A stretch of DNA of 64,000 bases from Chitinophagaceae bacterium DXS (GCA_030345135.1 CP128386.1:5360209-5424208); one strand, 5' to 3'. Counted from the first letter of the stretch, positions 1-9,796 are shown. Notes: generated by a model not told the origin, from the letters alone. Numbers and translations: made by a program.

Positions 1-2843
1 TTAGCTTCGAAAAATTCTTTAGCGGCAAACGCGATAAAACTATTACAAGTCAGCCCAAAAAACGCTCTCAACAAATTCCTGATATACATGTAAGCTTCGA
101 AAAGCCATTTAACAGATCTACCCTTTTTACGCTCACAAGAATAGAAATATTAAATATCATCAGGGATAATTATTTCTGGATAATTATTTCAGCAGGTAGT
201 ATCTTCCTGGCCATCGTATTCTCCCATGGCCCTGGTGGCTTTTGGGTTAGAAATTATCCCCTAACCAATATCATTCTTTTCATTTTTAATGACAGTTTCC
301 TCGTGTTTATATTCTGCATAATTGCCTTTTATTCCGGCGAAAGTATTCACCGGGAAAAAACGACACGATATAACCTTATTAATGACGCGCTGCCGCCAGC
401 GGACTGGGTTCTTTTCCTGTCAAAGTTTTTAGCGATTTGCATGCTTGCACTTTTTTTAACCCTGGTACCGATGGTAGTGGGCATCTTGTCACAAATCGGA
501 CAAGGCTATACGCATTTTAATCTGCCACTTTATGCCGAAGTGCTTTTTGGTGCCACGTTACCCAAATGCATTCAAATGGCAATTCTTGCTTTCACATTGC
601 ATATTCTGATCAATAACAAATTTGCTGCATTAGGCACTGCTATCAGCCTTTGGGTACTTTTTGTCATTGCTGAAAAATCGGGCTGGTTCAATTATCATCT
701 GCTGCTATACGCATTTACTCCTTTTTATAGCATTTCCGAAATGAATGGAATCGGGCATATGTTTAAATCAATTACCTGGTTCAATATTTATTGGTTATTG
801 TTCGGTAGCCTGTTGCTTGTTGCAGCTTATCTGTATTTTGTCCGGGGAAGCATTACAGCCGCTAAAGAACGTATGCTTGTCGCAAGAAAACGACTGCTGC
901 CACGCACGTTATTTGTCACGTTCGTCGTCGCTATCATGTTTTCTGTCACTGCTGTGTATTGCTACTATAATGTTAGTTATTTAAACACTTATTACACCGA
1001 TGCGGAGCAAAAAGAACACAGGGCCTTACTAGAGAAAACCTTAAAAAAGTATGAGGATATGACTAAGCCTGAAGTGTCCGGCATTTCCCTGACTGCAGAT
1101 CTATATCCTAAACAACAAAAAGCATTTTTTCATTCATTTATTACACTTAGGAATAATCAAAATAAGCCGGTTACGGACCTGTTAATTGATGGAGATAATG
1201 TCACTGATTTTTCAATCATTTACAAGGGGAAACAATTGCACTTTACAAGCCCGGTATCTTTCGCTAAACCAAAGTTTCAGCTATGGAATAACAGTCACAA
1301 TAAAAGCGCATATTCTCTTTGCCGTTTGCCATCACCGATTAATCCAGGTGACTCTACCATCATTGAATTAAAATCCGAAATAGTATATCGTGGATTTCAA
1401 AACTCAATATATGGTATGGATCTGCTTACAAATGGCATCATCACAGGACCAGGTTTACCCGGGCTGGGTTACGATGAAGATGAAGAACTATTTAGAGAGG
1501 ATGACAGACGAAAATATGGGTTGCCACCGAAGGAAGATGAATTTGCAGAAAGTAACGACGCAGAAGGCAAAAACAAAGTAATCAGAGGCGCAAGCGCACC
1601 AGTTCCAATTGATATCGTGATTAGTACAGACAAGGATCAAATTGCCCTGGCACCAGGTAATCAAATAGCTCAATGGACAAAAAATGACAGAAACTTTTTC
1701 CGTTATTCCTTTACAAAACCCGGCATTTACAAATCACTGGGGCTGCTGAGCGCTCAATACACGCAGTTATATGATAGTGTCCGCCTTGAAAACGGAGACG
1801 TTGTTAAAATAGGTTTTTACTATCACCAACCTCATAATACCAATCTTCAACGCCTGTTAACTGCATATAAAGATGGAATAACGTACTACAGTAAACTTTT
1901 TGGCCCGCTAGGCTTAGATCAGATGAATCTTGCGGAATGTGCCATCTCCGGTCCGCAAACGGTTAACTCTGCAGGGCTGATCGCCTTTAATGAACGTAAC
2001 GGATGGAATGATCATTACAAGCGTGTACAGGATGTCGACCAGATTTACTTAGTCACGAATGCAGAACTTGCGAGGCAGTGGTGGGGACATAAAGTTACTG
2101 CAAGCCATACAAGGGGAGCCCAACTTATCACCGACGGGATACCAGAATATTTGTCCTTAATTATGTTTGAAAAAAAATATGGAAAACAAAAACTTCTGCA
2201 AATCCTGCAGTCGGAACAAAACTTTTATCTCTGGCAAAGAAACAGTACCAACCAACACCCGATCAGCAAATCTGTGGCATGGAATGAATACACTAATAAG
2301 GCCAGCCTTGTTTTATATGGTTTAAAGGAACTTATAGGCGAAGACAGCATAAACATCGCACTGCGGGAATTATACAATGATTTTGCATTCAGAAATGCAC
2401 CACCGTATGCGGGAAGCAATGATCTGTATAAGGCAATTAAAAAACATACCCCGCCAGCGCTTGAAACTTACCTGGATGACGCCTTTAACAAAATTGGTTT
2501 TTATGACAATACTATCTTGCAGGCTAAAGCAATTCCGGTTGAAAACGGCCACGGTTACAAAGTTCAGTTAACTGTAAATATTTCTAAATATTATGAGGAT
2601 ACCGGCGGCACCAGAACCATCGACACAAAGTCCAGCAATAATATAGAAGTCGGTGTTTTTGCCAATAGCGAAAAAGATAACAAAGCGGATGGACCATTGC
2701 TTATTGGCACAGAAAAGTTCCAATTAAGCAGCGGCCAAAAGACCATTGAATTTGTTGTCGGTCAAAAACCAACGATGGTTGTGATTGATCCATTTTTCAC
2801 AACGATTGACCGGAACCGCGGCGATAACAGCAAGGAATTATGA
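1..2843 (+). CDS. ABC-type permease / M1 aminopeptidase-like fusion protein, 5' end outside window, active site lost
   Basis: The reading frame is open from base 3, so the gene starts upstream of the window; the GTG at 303 is only an internal codon. The visible N-terminal part has several hydrophobic membrane segments typical of ABC-2 type permeases, followed by a large soluble region (from about base 970) that resembles the M1 gluzincin domain of Bacteroidota permease/M1 fusion proteins of about 1,200 residues. The zinc site HExxH-x18-E aligns with Ala-Glu-Leu-Ala-Arg (2061-2075), followed after 18 residues by Thr-Asp-Gly (Asp at 2133). Both His ligands and the Glu ligand are therefore replaced, while the flanking QWWGH is kept. 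The usual role of these proteins is uncertain; transport coupled to periplasmic peptide or protein handling is an inference. This copy is probably not a peptidase. The frame is intact to the stop, so it does not look like a simple pseudogene. Confidence 0.8.
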   Translation, partial: SFEKFFSGKRDKTITSQPKKRSQQIPDIHVSFEKPFNRSTLFTLTRIEILNIIRDNYFWIIISAGSIFLAIVFSHGPGGFWVRNYPLTNIILFIFNDSFLVFIFCIIAFYSGESIHREKTTRYNLINDALPPADWVLFLSKFLAICMLALFLTLVPMVVGILSQIGQGYTHFNLPLYAEVLFGATLPKCIQMAILAFTLHILINNKFAALGTAISLWVLFVIAEKSGWFNYHLLLYAFTPFYSISEMNGIGHMFKSITWFNIYWLLFGSLLLVAAYLYFVRGSITAAKERMLVARKRLLPRTLFVTFVVAIMFSVTAVYCYYNVSYLNTYYTDAEQKEHRALLEKTLKKYEDMTKPEVSGISLTADLYPKQQKAFFHSFITLRNNQNKPVTDLLIDGDNVTDFSIIYKGKQLHFTSPVSFAKPKFQLWNNSHNKSAYSLCRLPSPINPGDSTIIELKSEIVYRGFQNSIYGMDLLTNGIITGPGLPGLGYDEDEELFREDDRRKYGLPPKEDEFAESNDAEGKNKVIRGASAPVPIDIVISTDKDQIALAPGNQIAQWTKNDRNFFRYSFTKPGIYKSLGLLSAQYTQLYDSVRLENGDVVKIGFYYHQPHNTNLQRLLTAYKDGITYYSKLFGPLGLDQMNLAECAISGPQTVNSAGLIAFNERNGWNDHYKRVQDVDQIYLVTNAELARQWWGHKVTASHTRGAQLITDGIPEYLSLIMFEKKYGKQKLLQILQSEQNFYLWQRNSTNQHPISKSVAWNEYTNKASLVLYGLKELIGEDSINIALRELYNDFAFRNAPPYAGSNDLYKAIKKHTPPALETYLDDAFNKIGFYDNTILQAKAIPVENGHGYKVQLTVNISKYYEDTGGTRTIDTKSSNNIEVGVFANSEKDNKADGPLLIGTEKFQLSSGQKTIEFVVGQKPTMVVIDPFFTTIDRNRGDNSKEL

Positions 2844-2871
2844 GACGAAATTTGCAGCCTGCGATAAAATA

Positions 2872-2902
2872 CAGGTATCAGGTATCAGGTATCAGGTATC
2901 AG
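2872..2902. repeat. short tandem repeat, four copies of CAGGTAT
   Basis: Four perfect 7-bp units follow each other and end in a partial CAG, about 30 bases after the stop of the permease/M1-like gene. This is a simple-sequence repeat that could vary in copy number by slippage. It lies outside any gene I can support. Confidence 0.85.
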
Positions 2903-2907
2903 TGTAA

Positions 2908-3078
2908 GGGGGCTTTCTAAGGGCGCTGCTCAACATAGAAAACCTGGTTCCATATCAAATCAGGTTTTATCCGGGGTTAAATACATTTTTAAGCCGTGGC
3001 GCTCCCGAAATGTACCCGCTTTATTTCGAGCAGATTGAAAATGCGATCATGCGTATAAGAACCCTTTGGGAGTTTTGA
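2908..3078 (+). pseudogene. remnant of an unrecognised protein-coding gene (C-terminal part)
   Basis: Frame 1 is open from just after a TAA at 2905 to a TGA at 3076. It translates to 56 residues with a protein-like composition (…IENLVPYQIRFYPGLN… and …MYPLYFEQIENAIMRIR…). There is no start codon near the 5' end and the frame begins directly after the CAGGTAT repeat, so it looks like the C-terminal tail of a lost gene. I do not recognise the family. Confidence 0.35.
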
Positions 3079-3478
3079 GTCAATCGTTAGCTGTGTTTTC
3101 CGGGGCCGGGCTTTTTTTATTCCGGCGATTGCAACATTGTGGAAAAAATGTCACACTTTTTGTCGTTTCACAGCGATACAGCGACCGTTCTATAATCCGC
3201 ACGTTTCGCCCACCATACCATCTCTGCTGTGGCATTTGAATTGTTATATTATTAAGGGTGCTGTTAAAGCACGCTGTTTTAGAATTTGTTGGTATAAAGG
3301 CTGGGCTATCGAGCTTGGCCTTTCTTATTATTGCACCCATGTCGCTGCATTTTTAATGAATAGTATCTCAACTGATTGTGGCACCGAAATTGTATCTCTA
3401 TCATTGGGAATACGCATAAAATTATTTACAGATTTATGTTACCCACAACTAAGCACTTTTCAAAAATGAGTAACATAC

Positions 3479-3509
3479 GGCCGGATTTTTTAATCCGGCC
3501 TTTTCTTTT
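3479..3509 (+). terminator. intrinsic terminator hairpin
   Basis: GGCCGGATT and AATCCGGCC form a perfect 9-bp stem around a TTTT loop, followed directly by TTTTCTTTT. This is a classic factor-independent terminator on the + strand. The nearest supported + strand gene ends more than 600 bases upstream, so it may serve a decayed gene or an unannotated transcript. Confidence 0.75.
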
Positions 3510-3572
3510 CCAGCCAAACAACATATAGACGACATGGAAATAAATTGCAGGATGAAATATTGATGCACACAA

Positions 3573-3589
3573 TTGAATATAATATTCAA
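3573..3589. promoter_or_regulatory. 17-bp near-perfect palindrome, possible operator
   Basis: TTGAATAT-A-ATATTCAA is a perfect 8-1-8 inverted repeat in an AT-rich region about 450 bases upstream of the universal stress protein gene. It could be a binding site for a dimeric regulator, but no gene is close enough to assign a role. Confidence 0.3.
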
Positions 3590-4040
3590 CTGTTTATACA
3601 ATACAGTGCAAATCAGCGCATGGCATGTGATTTGCGAAAGAAAGAAGGTATTTCATTATGGTAGCTGGAAGAAGGCTGTCGATACGCAGATACAATGGTG
3701 TTTAAGCTCTGGCACATTTTAGAAAGGCATTGTGAAGGTTCATCAGCCGCATCTGTACGCGATGTGCTAGCCATGTAGAATGTCCTGAAATTATAGCTCC
3801 TGATCTTTAACGGTATAAAACAGATTTTTGTCGCGTTCAATGATGCCAGGCATCTATGAAAATTATAAAACGCTTTTCATACATTCTTCCTCAGTTGCTG
3901 ATGACAAGGTTATTGCTGATGGCGATTATGGCCGAAGCCATCTCTCCCGTTTCTTCAATCACAGCCAGGCCACTACACTTCTAAACATACTTTCGCAGAC
4001 AATTTTTATTGCCCGTTAAATATTCATAAAACAAAAAACT

Positions 4041-4868
4041 ATGAAAACGATTATAGCGCTTACAGATTTCTCTGCAAATTCGCTTAACGCAGTCAATTAC
4101 GCTGCTGATATGGCGTCCCTGATCCGGGCACGCGTAACAATCATGTATGTAATTCCGGTTCCTATGAGTGGTTCAGAAGTGCCCGCTCCTGCGGATAAAC
4201 TACAGGATCTTGAGAATGAAGCGCAGGTAGAACTGAATGCCGTTAAAGAAAAAGTGATGGCCCGGACAAATGAACCTATTATTGTACATACGGAGATAAA
4301 GTTTGGAAATTTACTTCCGGAGTTAAAAGAGTATTGTGCAACAACAAAACCCTTTGCTGTTGTAATGGGCGAAGAAAGTGCAGGAGCCGTGGAACGGCTG
4401 TTGCTGGGCGGATCAGCAGTTATAGCCATGAGAGAAATTTATTGGCCGCTTATTCTTGTGCCCTTTAATGCCCACTTTGAAGGCATCCGGAAAATAGCAC
4501 TGGCCTGCGACTTAAAAAAGGTATTTGAAACCGTACATGTTGCCGCCATAAAGGCATTTGTCCGGGAATTTGACGCCGAACTTTATGTTTTAAACATTTC
4601 GGATGGTGGCCAAAATGCCTTTGACGGTGATGCTGTATCAGAGTCTATGATGTTGCAGAAAATGCTTAGTGATCTAAATCCAAAATATTATTTTGTAAGC
4701 AGCAAGGATGTAGACAATACTATTCAAAAATTTGTGGTTGATCACGATATGGACATGCTAATGATCATACCTAAAAAGCATCTTTTCCCGTCCACACTGT
4801 TTAGTCCCCGCCATTCAAAAAAACTTCTGCTGGAAGCCGAAGTGCCAATTATTTCAATTCATGCGTAG
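4041..4868 (+). CDS. universal stress protein, tandem UspA domains
   Basis: This 275-residue protein has two UspA-like folds in tandem, the usual form in Bacteroidota. Domain 1 starts with the typical beta strand MKTIIALTDFS and ends near residue 140 at a G-x2-G-x9-G-S-like nucleotide-binding stretch (GEES…LLLGGSA) followed by WPLILVPF. Domain 2 starts around residue 147 (IRKIALACDL) and ends with VPIISIHA; its ATP motif is not obvious. Such proteins are cytosolic and help survival in stress or hypoxia, possibly through ATP binding in domain 1. The gene stands alone, with a gene-free region upstream and the convergent YoaK-type gene downstream. Confidence 0.9.
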   Translation: MKTIIALTDFSANSLNAVNYAADMASLIRARVTIMYVIPVPMSGSEVPAPADKLQDLENEAQVELNAVKEKVMARTNEPIIVHTEIKFGNLLPELKEYCATTKPFAVVMGEESAGAVERLLLGGSAVIAMREIYWPLILVPFNAHFEGIRKIALACDLKKVFETVHVAAIKAFVREFDAELYVLNISDGGQNAFDGDAVSESMMLQKMLSDLNPKYYFVSSKDVDNTIQKFVVDHDMDMLMIIPKKHLFPSTLFSPRHSKKLLLEAEVPIISIHA

Positions 4869-5124
4869 CGAAAAAATTGATCGACGCAAACCTGTATTAA
4901 GTCATTCACTGAAATAAGCATATCAGGCCAGGCTTCAGTTGGCAGTAAAATGCTTGAGCCGAAGAAATGTTCACAACGCTTTCTTCCTGGTCAATATTAA
5001 TGAGAATACAATTGAGAGAAAAAGCAATTACATTTCGGGGAAAACAAAACATTGACCTCTCCGCCTCCTCATGTTTTTGCCAGCAACTATTTTTTAGCTC
5101 TGCCCAGGCTTTCGATATTGTTGA

Positions 5125-5895
5125 TCATAATGTTATCTCTTTTTCTACACCGGTATTATTGGCTACATAAACATCCTTCCGCCTTTTCCATTTTCGGTAA
5201 GAAGCCTTTACGGTGGTTCGAAAAACATCATAGCTAAGTCCAATAAACAATAGCATAACCGGCAAATAAAAAGCATGGAAACTAAGATAACTATAAGCAG
5301 ATACGCCCAGCATTGCGCCTGCCAGGAAAAATAATATAATGCCAGCGTGGAGTTTAATTTTTTTGTGCAGAGCTGTATTATCGTAATGCTTGTATAACTG
5401 GGCTAACTCAATACCTAAATCGGTGAACGTGCCGGTTAAATGCGTTGTTCTTACCACTGCGCCTGAAATCATTGTTACCAGGGCATTTTGTAAACCCATT
5501 GCAAAGAGCAGACTGCCTGCAAACCAGGCCTTAGAAAATGTGCTTGCCGTATACCGGTGCCCAAACCCTGCCACCAATGCTAAAATGGAACACTCCAGCA
5601 AAATGGGAATAGCATAGGAAAAACGACGGTTTCTGCCCATCAAAGAAATTAAAAAGCTGGATGTAAATGCCCCTGCAAGAAAGAGCAGCATCCACAAAGC
5701 AATCATTTTTGCCACATCCCAGTGTTGAAAATAAACCTGTTCGGCAAACAATGCCGCATGTCCTGTAACATTGGTAGTCAGCACAGCAAAACTCAAAAAA
5801 CTGGCGCTGTTTACAAATCCGGCTGTCAGTCCTAACAACGATGCTAATTTGATATTGTGTTTATATGATCTTTTCGGTCCCGCATGTCTTAACAT
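5125..5895 (-). CDS. YoaK family (DUF1275) inner-membrane protein
   Basis: This 256-residue protein has about six hydrophobic segments and a basic C-terminal tail (KASYRKWKRRKD). The family signature is visible in the middle, VVRTTHLTGTFTDLGIELAQ, preceded by GLQNALVTMISG, as in DUF1275/YoaK proteins. The first membrane segment (AGFVNSASFLSF…TNVTGH) is also typical. The function of the family is unknown; a role as a transporter or membrane sensor is only a guess. The gene is convergent with the universal stress protein and has no operon partners. Confidence 0.88.
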   Translation of the reverse strand: MLRHAGPKRSYKHNIKLASLLGLTAGFVNSASFLSFAVLTTNVTGHAALFAEQVYFQHWDVAKMIALWMLLFLAGAFTSSFLISLMGRNRRFSYAIPILLECSILALVAGFGHRYTASTFSKAWFAGSLLFAMGLQNALVTMISGAVVRTTHLTGTFTDLGIELAQLYKHYDNTALHKKIKLHAGIILFFLAGAMLGVSAYSYLSFHAFYLPVMLLFIGLSYDVFRTTVKASYRKWKRRKDVYVANNTGVEKEITL

Positions 5896-7141
5896 ATTGC
5901 TACATTTTCGTCATATTCCTTCATTTGGTCAGCACGTTTTAAAATTAACTATATAGGTGAAGAGAATGGCATCGTTAACGCTCCCCCAAAAGCCGACTAT
6001 CTCTTTATTAGGTTCCTTAATATTCTTTTGTGAATCCTACACTCAACATTCTATCTATCAGTTATTATGCTAAATGGCATTTAAAATAGAAGTGATCATA
6101 TCTATCAAATCGGCCCCGGGTAAAATTGCTGTGAATAAAGAAAGTGTCGTTAAAGTCAATCCGCTCATGTCCTACCAGGTATCTTTAAAAAATTCATGCT
6201 GCAAAATTATCTGTCAATCCCAACAGGTACGGTGAACCTTTTCACTGCTAAAAGTGATTTTTATTACTTTTAATTATCATTTTGAAATAATTTGAAGAGA
6301 TAAAAAATAAAAAGCCGGTAAAATCAACGTTTAACGAGCTTTTGAATCGGTTTGAATCCATTGTTGTCTGGTGGACGATCCGAAATTTAGACAGTCCATC
6401 TATTTCTTTTTCACTTTCTTGCCCAATAACCACACTTTCTTTTTGTCCTGTTGCCGATTGTCGAAAAATCTTTCTATATCCCAATCTGTCAACCACATAT
6501 AACTGCGAGGTTACCTACTGCCAAAACTATCGTCACTATTATGAATACATCCGAATGCTTTGTAATGCCTCTATCCGTCCAACAGCAATTAAGCAACATT
6601 ATATTGTTTAAAAAAAGATGCGCAATAGTTTCTGTTTAATACTGCAATGAATGAATGGACCATGTAAGCCCGGGAATATTCAGGAAAACGGATCAATAAA
6701 ACGGTAGATAGAATTGATTATTAATGAGGACCAAAACCGAGAAAATCAAAGTCGCCGAGCACCTGGAATCTTATCTCAAAACCGAGACCTCTCCAGTCGG
6801 ATGTTGCTTCTTTTCAGGACAAATCAAGACACGAGTCGTTCTCAATTAAGATATCCTCCTCGAATCGAAAAATAAAAAATCAATATTACTACCTGTCCTT
6901 GAAAGTCTCTTGCATCTATCAGGCATTCCAAACATCAAAGAGTCTTTTACATTAAATACTGAATGTTCAAATGCCTCCTTGCAAAGGACATGCGTCTTTC
7001 TATTTGATATATCTTCAACCTGTTTTCTTTCGCTAACAAACACACTAAGACCCAACAAAAACCAGGTTATCAGTCTCTATGACATACATCATAAACCACC
7101 CGTTTTCTCAATGGTAATTTTGTGTTTTAAAAACACATGTC
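5896..7141. other. gene-free stretch of about 1.25 kb
   Basis: Six-frame reading gives only short frames of chance-like composition. A 41-codon frame from ATG 6724 and an open frame around 6850-7250 look weakly protein-like, but they have no recognisable family and the second overlaps the small membrane protein gene. The region may contain decayed sequence. Apart from the palindrome at 7121-7137 I see no structured element. Confidence 0.45.
7121..7137. promoter_or_regulatory. palindrome just upstream of the small membrane protein gene
   Basis: TGTGTTTT-A-AAAACACA is a perfect 8-1-8 inverted repeat ending four bases before the ATG at 7142. Its position fits an operator or an RNA hairpin covering the ribosome landing site, but no regulator can be named. 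Confidence 0.3.
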
Positions 7142-7510
7142 ATGAAATCAAATGCTCACTTAGCCGAAAACATCACTTCGCTTCATCATCTCAAAGCTTC
7201 ACGAAAAGTAAATATCTCAACATCTATTGCCAATTGGATCACAAGAAATGAACCTTCATGGGAATACAATCGCCTCGGAATTGCTTCAACCGGCATATTT
7301 ATACAAGTAACTGTAGCAGGTTTAATGATCTGGGTTTTAGGCATGTGCGAAGCCTCTCCATTTGTGTTTGGAACAGGCATTCTCTTTGCTTTCCTTGCAG
7401 ATAGTATCGCATTTGCCCAGGCCCCAATGCGCTGGGTGCTCACTATGATTATATTGAGTATCATCGTAAACCTTTTCTTAACGATTTACTATCTGGTAAA
7501 TTTCATGTAA
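7142..7510 (+). CDS. small membrane protein of unknown function
   Basis: This 122-residue protein has a hydrophilic N-terminus of about 45 residues followed by three hydrophobic segments (about 46-67, 72-92 and 97-120) and almost no C-terminal tail. I do not recognise the family. The clear split between a polar head and membrane helices, the moderate codon composition and the defined start after a palindrome support a real gene. It stands alone between a long non-coding stretch and the Crp-like regulator gene. Confidence 0.6.
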   Translation: MKSNAHLAENITSLHHLKASRKVNISTSIANWITRNEPSWEYNRLGIASTGIFIQVTVAGLMIWVLGMCEASPFVFGTGILFAFLADSIAFAQAPMRWVLTMIILSIIVNLFLTIYYLVNFM

Positions 7511-7769
7511 ACCGTTTTCTTAAATAAATTTTTACATGAATATTAATACAGCTGCGATCATCAATACTTTGACGCCCGTAATTAAGGTTTAAAGGAATTC
7601 TTCTTCACATTTATTCTGACAGACCTTATTGCAAACACAATTTCTGCCATTTGATTTAGCACCAGGGTCACTTGAAGAATATTCAATCTGAAGGCAAAAT
7701 TATTTTTGGCTAAAGGGAACATCTCTTTAAAGAGAACCGTTTTGACAATACGTTCGCATCGTTGACAGA

Positions 7770-8423
7770 ATGCTTAAATTTGTAATGATTGCAAACCTAT
7801 TGATCTCGGCGGTTAAAATATTTGCGGATATGCTTAAAGACTTTATTCACGAAGCAATCCCCTTTAAACAATTTCGAAAGGGGGATGTCATCTACAGGCA
7901 AAATGCTATTCCACGTTACTTTTACGAGGTAAACTCCGGGGAAGTTAAAATAGCCAACATGAATAATGATGGCCGGGAATTTATTCAGGGCCTATATAAA
8001 AGCGGCGAGAATTTTGGCACAACAGCATTAGTTTGTAACAAACCTTATGCCTCCAACGCTGTAGCCAATACCTTTTGCGAAATACATCTTATCCCCCGGA
8101 TACAATTCTTTCAGCTGCTAAAGACAAATTACTCATTTCACTTTAATATTACAGAAACTGTCTGCAAACAATTGCAGTATAAAAACATGATGCTTGAGGA
8201 ATTCGCCATTGAAGAAGGAGAACACCGCTTATTAACACTCATCCATTATTTAATGGATCAAAAGGCTCCGGGCAATAAAACACTGGACACAACCAAACAA
8301 CAACTTGCAGACATGACGGGTCTGCGCGTGGAAACTGTGATCCGGATTCTTAAAAACATAGAAGACAGTGGTAAAATTGTAACCAGCAGAGGAAAAATTG
8401 TCTGCCTAAGCAATAGGCAGTAA
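7770..8423 (+). CDS. Crp/Fnr-family transcriptional regulator
   Basis: The 217-residue protein has an N-terminal cyclic-nucleotide-binding-like beta roll (about residues 28-130: FRKGDVIYRQN…YEVNSGEVKI…YKSGENFG) and a C-terminal winged helix (about 160-215), with recognition helix region TKQQLADMTGLRVETVIRILK. There is no cysteine cluster of the Fnr type, so an iron-sulfur sensor is unlikely. The second ATG at 7830 (MLKDFIHEAIPF) is a plausible alternative start, since the first 20 residues are hydrophobic and unlike the family. Its targets are not evident from the sequence. Confidence 0.88.
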   Translation: MLKFVMIANLLISAVKIFADMLKDFIHEAIPFKQFRKGDVIYRQNAIPRYFYEVNSGEVKIANMNNDGREFIQGLYKSGENFGTTALVCNKPYASNAVANTFCEIHLIPRIQFFQLLKTNYSFHFNITETVCKQLQYKNMMLEEFAIEEGEHRLLTLIHYLMDQKAPGNKTLDTTKQQLADMTGLRVETVIRILKNIEDSGKIVTSRGKIVCLSNRQ

Positions 8424-8454
8424 TACTAAATAAAATGCCGGCAATTAGCATTCT

Positions 8455-9315
8455 TTACTTGTCTCTAAACGCCGTAGGCGTTGCACCTGTCTGGTTTTTG
8501 AAAAAGTTGGAAAAATAGGCATGATCTACAAATCCAAGTTCAAATGCGATTTCTTTTATAGAAAGATCAGTTGATTGAAGTAGCCGTTTAGCTTCTAACA
8601 AAACCCGTTGTTGAATCAACTGCGTTGCTGGTATGTTGAGATTTTTCTTACAAAGGATATTGAGATAATTGGCAGAAACATTGAGTTTGGATGCATAAAA
8701 CGCAACCAGCTTTTCTTCTTTAAAATATTGTTCAATAAGTGTATTAAATTTTGCGAGCCTCGGATTTGACTGGTATACTTTAAAATCAGCGAAAAGACGC
8801 TCGGCCTCTTTGCTCACAATCGCAGCTATTACTGCCGCCCTTGCACTGATTATGTCTTTAAGAGCGTTGCCGGTGTTGAGCTCATCCTTTATTGCATCGA
8901 ACTCATATTTCAACAGTTTAAAACTGCTATTGGTTGAAGGGATCACGGGATGGTTCATGTAGTTCGTAAACGAAAAACGCAAATAAGGCGCAAAACGTTC
9001 AAAAAAAACCCGGTCGATCATTAACTGATATCCAATTGTTTCAGGTTCAATATCCCACCGGTGTACCTGCCCGGGAAACAGCACATGTATCTGCCTGTTC
9101 TCTATCGCGTAATCACGGAAATCAATTGTATGAATCCCCCGCGCCTTTTCAAATAACATGATAATAAAGAAATCGTGTTTGTGCGGTTTATCTATGTGTC
9201 TTTCTCCATGGAGCTCATTAAACAGTAGTTCGTCCCCGCCTGCCAGTTGCCCCTTTCTAAACTCCTGGATACCGATGACCGGCACGTATTTATTTTCACC
9301 TGGTGGCTTTGCCAT
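8455..9315 (-). CDS. AraC-family transcriptional regulator with cupin-like sensor
   Basis: The 286-residue protein has an N-terminal AraC-type cupin region (residues about 25-110, with HKPHKHDFFIIMLFEKARG and VLFPGQVHRWD) and two C-terminal helix-turn-helix motifs (about 190-285). The second HTH reads SIKEIAFELGFVDHAYFSNFFK followed by the family ending TGATPTAFR. Such proteins usually bind a small aromatic or sugar ligand and activate a nearby gene. The gene is convergent with the Crp-like gene, and a repeat block lies upstream of its start, so its target is unclear. Confidence 0.92.
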   Translation of the reverse strand: MAKPPGENKYVPVIGIQEFRKGQLAGGDELLFNELHGERHIDKPHKHDFFIIMLFEKARGIHTIDFRDYAIENRQIHVLFPGQVHRWDIEPETIGYQLMIDRVFFERFAPYLRFSFTNYMNHPVIPSTNSSFKLLKYEFDAIKDELNTGNALKDIISARAAVIAAIVSKEAERLFADFKVYQSNPRLAKFNTLIEQYFKEEKLVAFYASKLNVSANYLNILCKKNLNIPATQLIQQRVLLEAKRLLQSTDLSIKEIAFELGFVDHAYFSNFFKNQTGATPTAFRDK

Positions 9316-9412
9316 TTAAACTGTTTCTCGTGTTTAAGTATCTAAAGGAAATTAATAAAAAAACATGAATGATCAGCTAAGAATTTGCGTTCATTCATGC
9401 TCTTCTATAGAA

Positions 9413-9796
9413 CCAGTGAATAGTCAATGGTCAATGGTGAAGGTTCGATCCGGCTAAGTAAATGTATTGCCATTTAAGTGCTATTATTATCCTATGCAAA
9501 ATTCTTTGCTCTTATATTTCTTCTATACAACTAGTGAATAGTGAATGGTCAATGGTGAAGGTCCGGGCTGGCTAAGTAAATGTATTATCGTTTAAGTGTT
9601 ATTATTATCCTGAGCAAAAGCTCTTATACGCTCTTATATTTCTCCTATACAACTAGTGAATAGTGAATGGTCAATGGTGAAGGGCCGGGCTGGTTAAGTA
9701 AATATATTGTCGTTTAAGTGTTATTACTATCCCGGGCAAAAGCTCTTATTTGCTCTTATATTTCTTAAACGGTTTAAAAAACTTCGCTCCGGTCAG
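9413..9796 (-). repeat. three tandem copies of interspersed repeat family B, reverse orientation
   Basis: Three units of about 120 bp follow each other, each holding AGTGAATAGTSAATGGTCAA, then AAGTAAATGTATT-like and TTTAAGTGYTATTATTATCC segments, and CTCTTATATTTCTYCTATAC. The last unit ends in TTTAAAAAACTTCGCTCCGG. The reverse complement of the same units is found at 50060-50215 and 54445-54620, and parts of it lie in the 370-bp array at 44.5-45.6 kb. No coding frame or CRISPR spacing is present. The block separates the AraC gene from the lipoprotein gene. Confidence 0.85.

Larger units (their letters stand above)
3079..4040. other. gene-free stretch of about 960 bp
   Basis: No frame here has convincing coding character; the longest (about 110 codons) is rich in Cys, His and Trp and looks like chance. 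The stretch holds a strong terminator hairpin (3479-3509) and a short palindrome (3573-3589), both listed separately. A non-coding transcript ending at the terminator cannot be excluded, because no gene upstream on the + strand obviously needs it. Confidence 0.5.

Noticed and set aside
3137-3469. 110-codon frame on the + strand
   Set aside because: Rich in Cys, His, Trp and Tyr, no family pattern, and overlapped by an equally long frame on the other strand; looks like chance.
6910-7251. 113-codon frame overlapping the small membrane protein gene
   Set aside because: Composition is unlike its neighbours, it has no family match, and its 3' end lies inside a better supported gene.
9413-9796. 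CRISPR array candidate
   Set aside because: Units are about 120 bp and repeated over their whole length, with no unique spacers and no cas genes.
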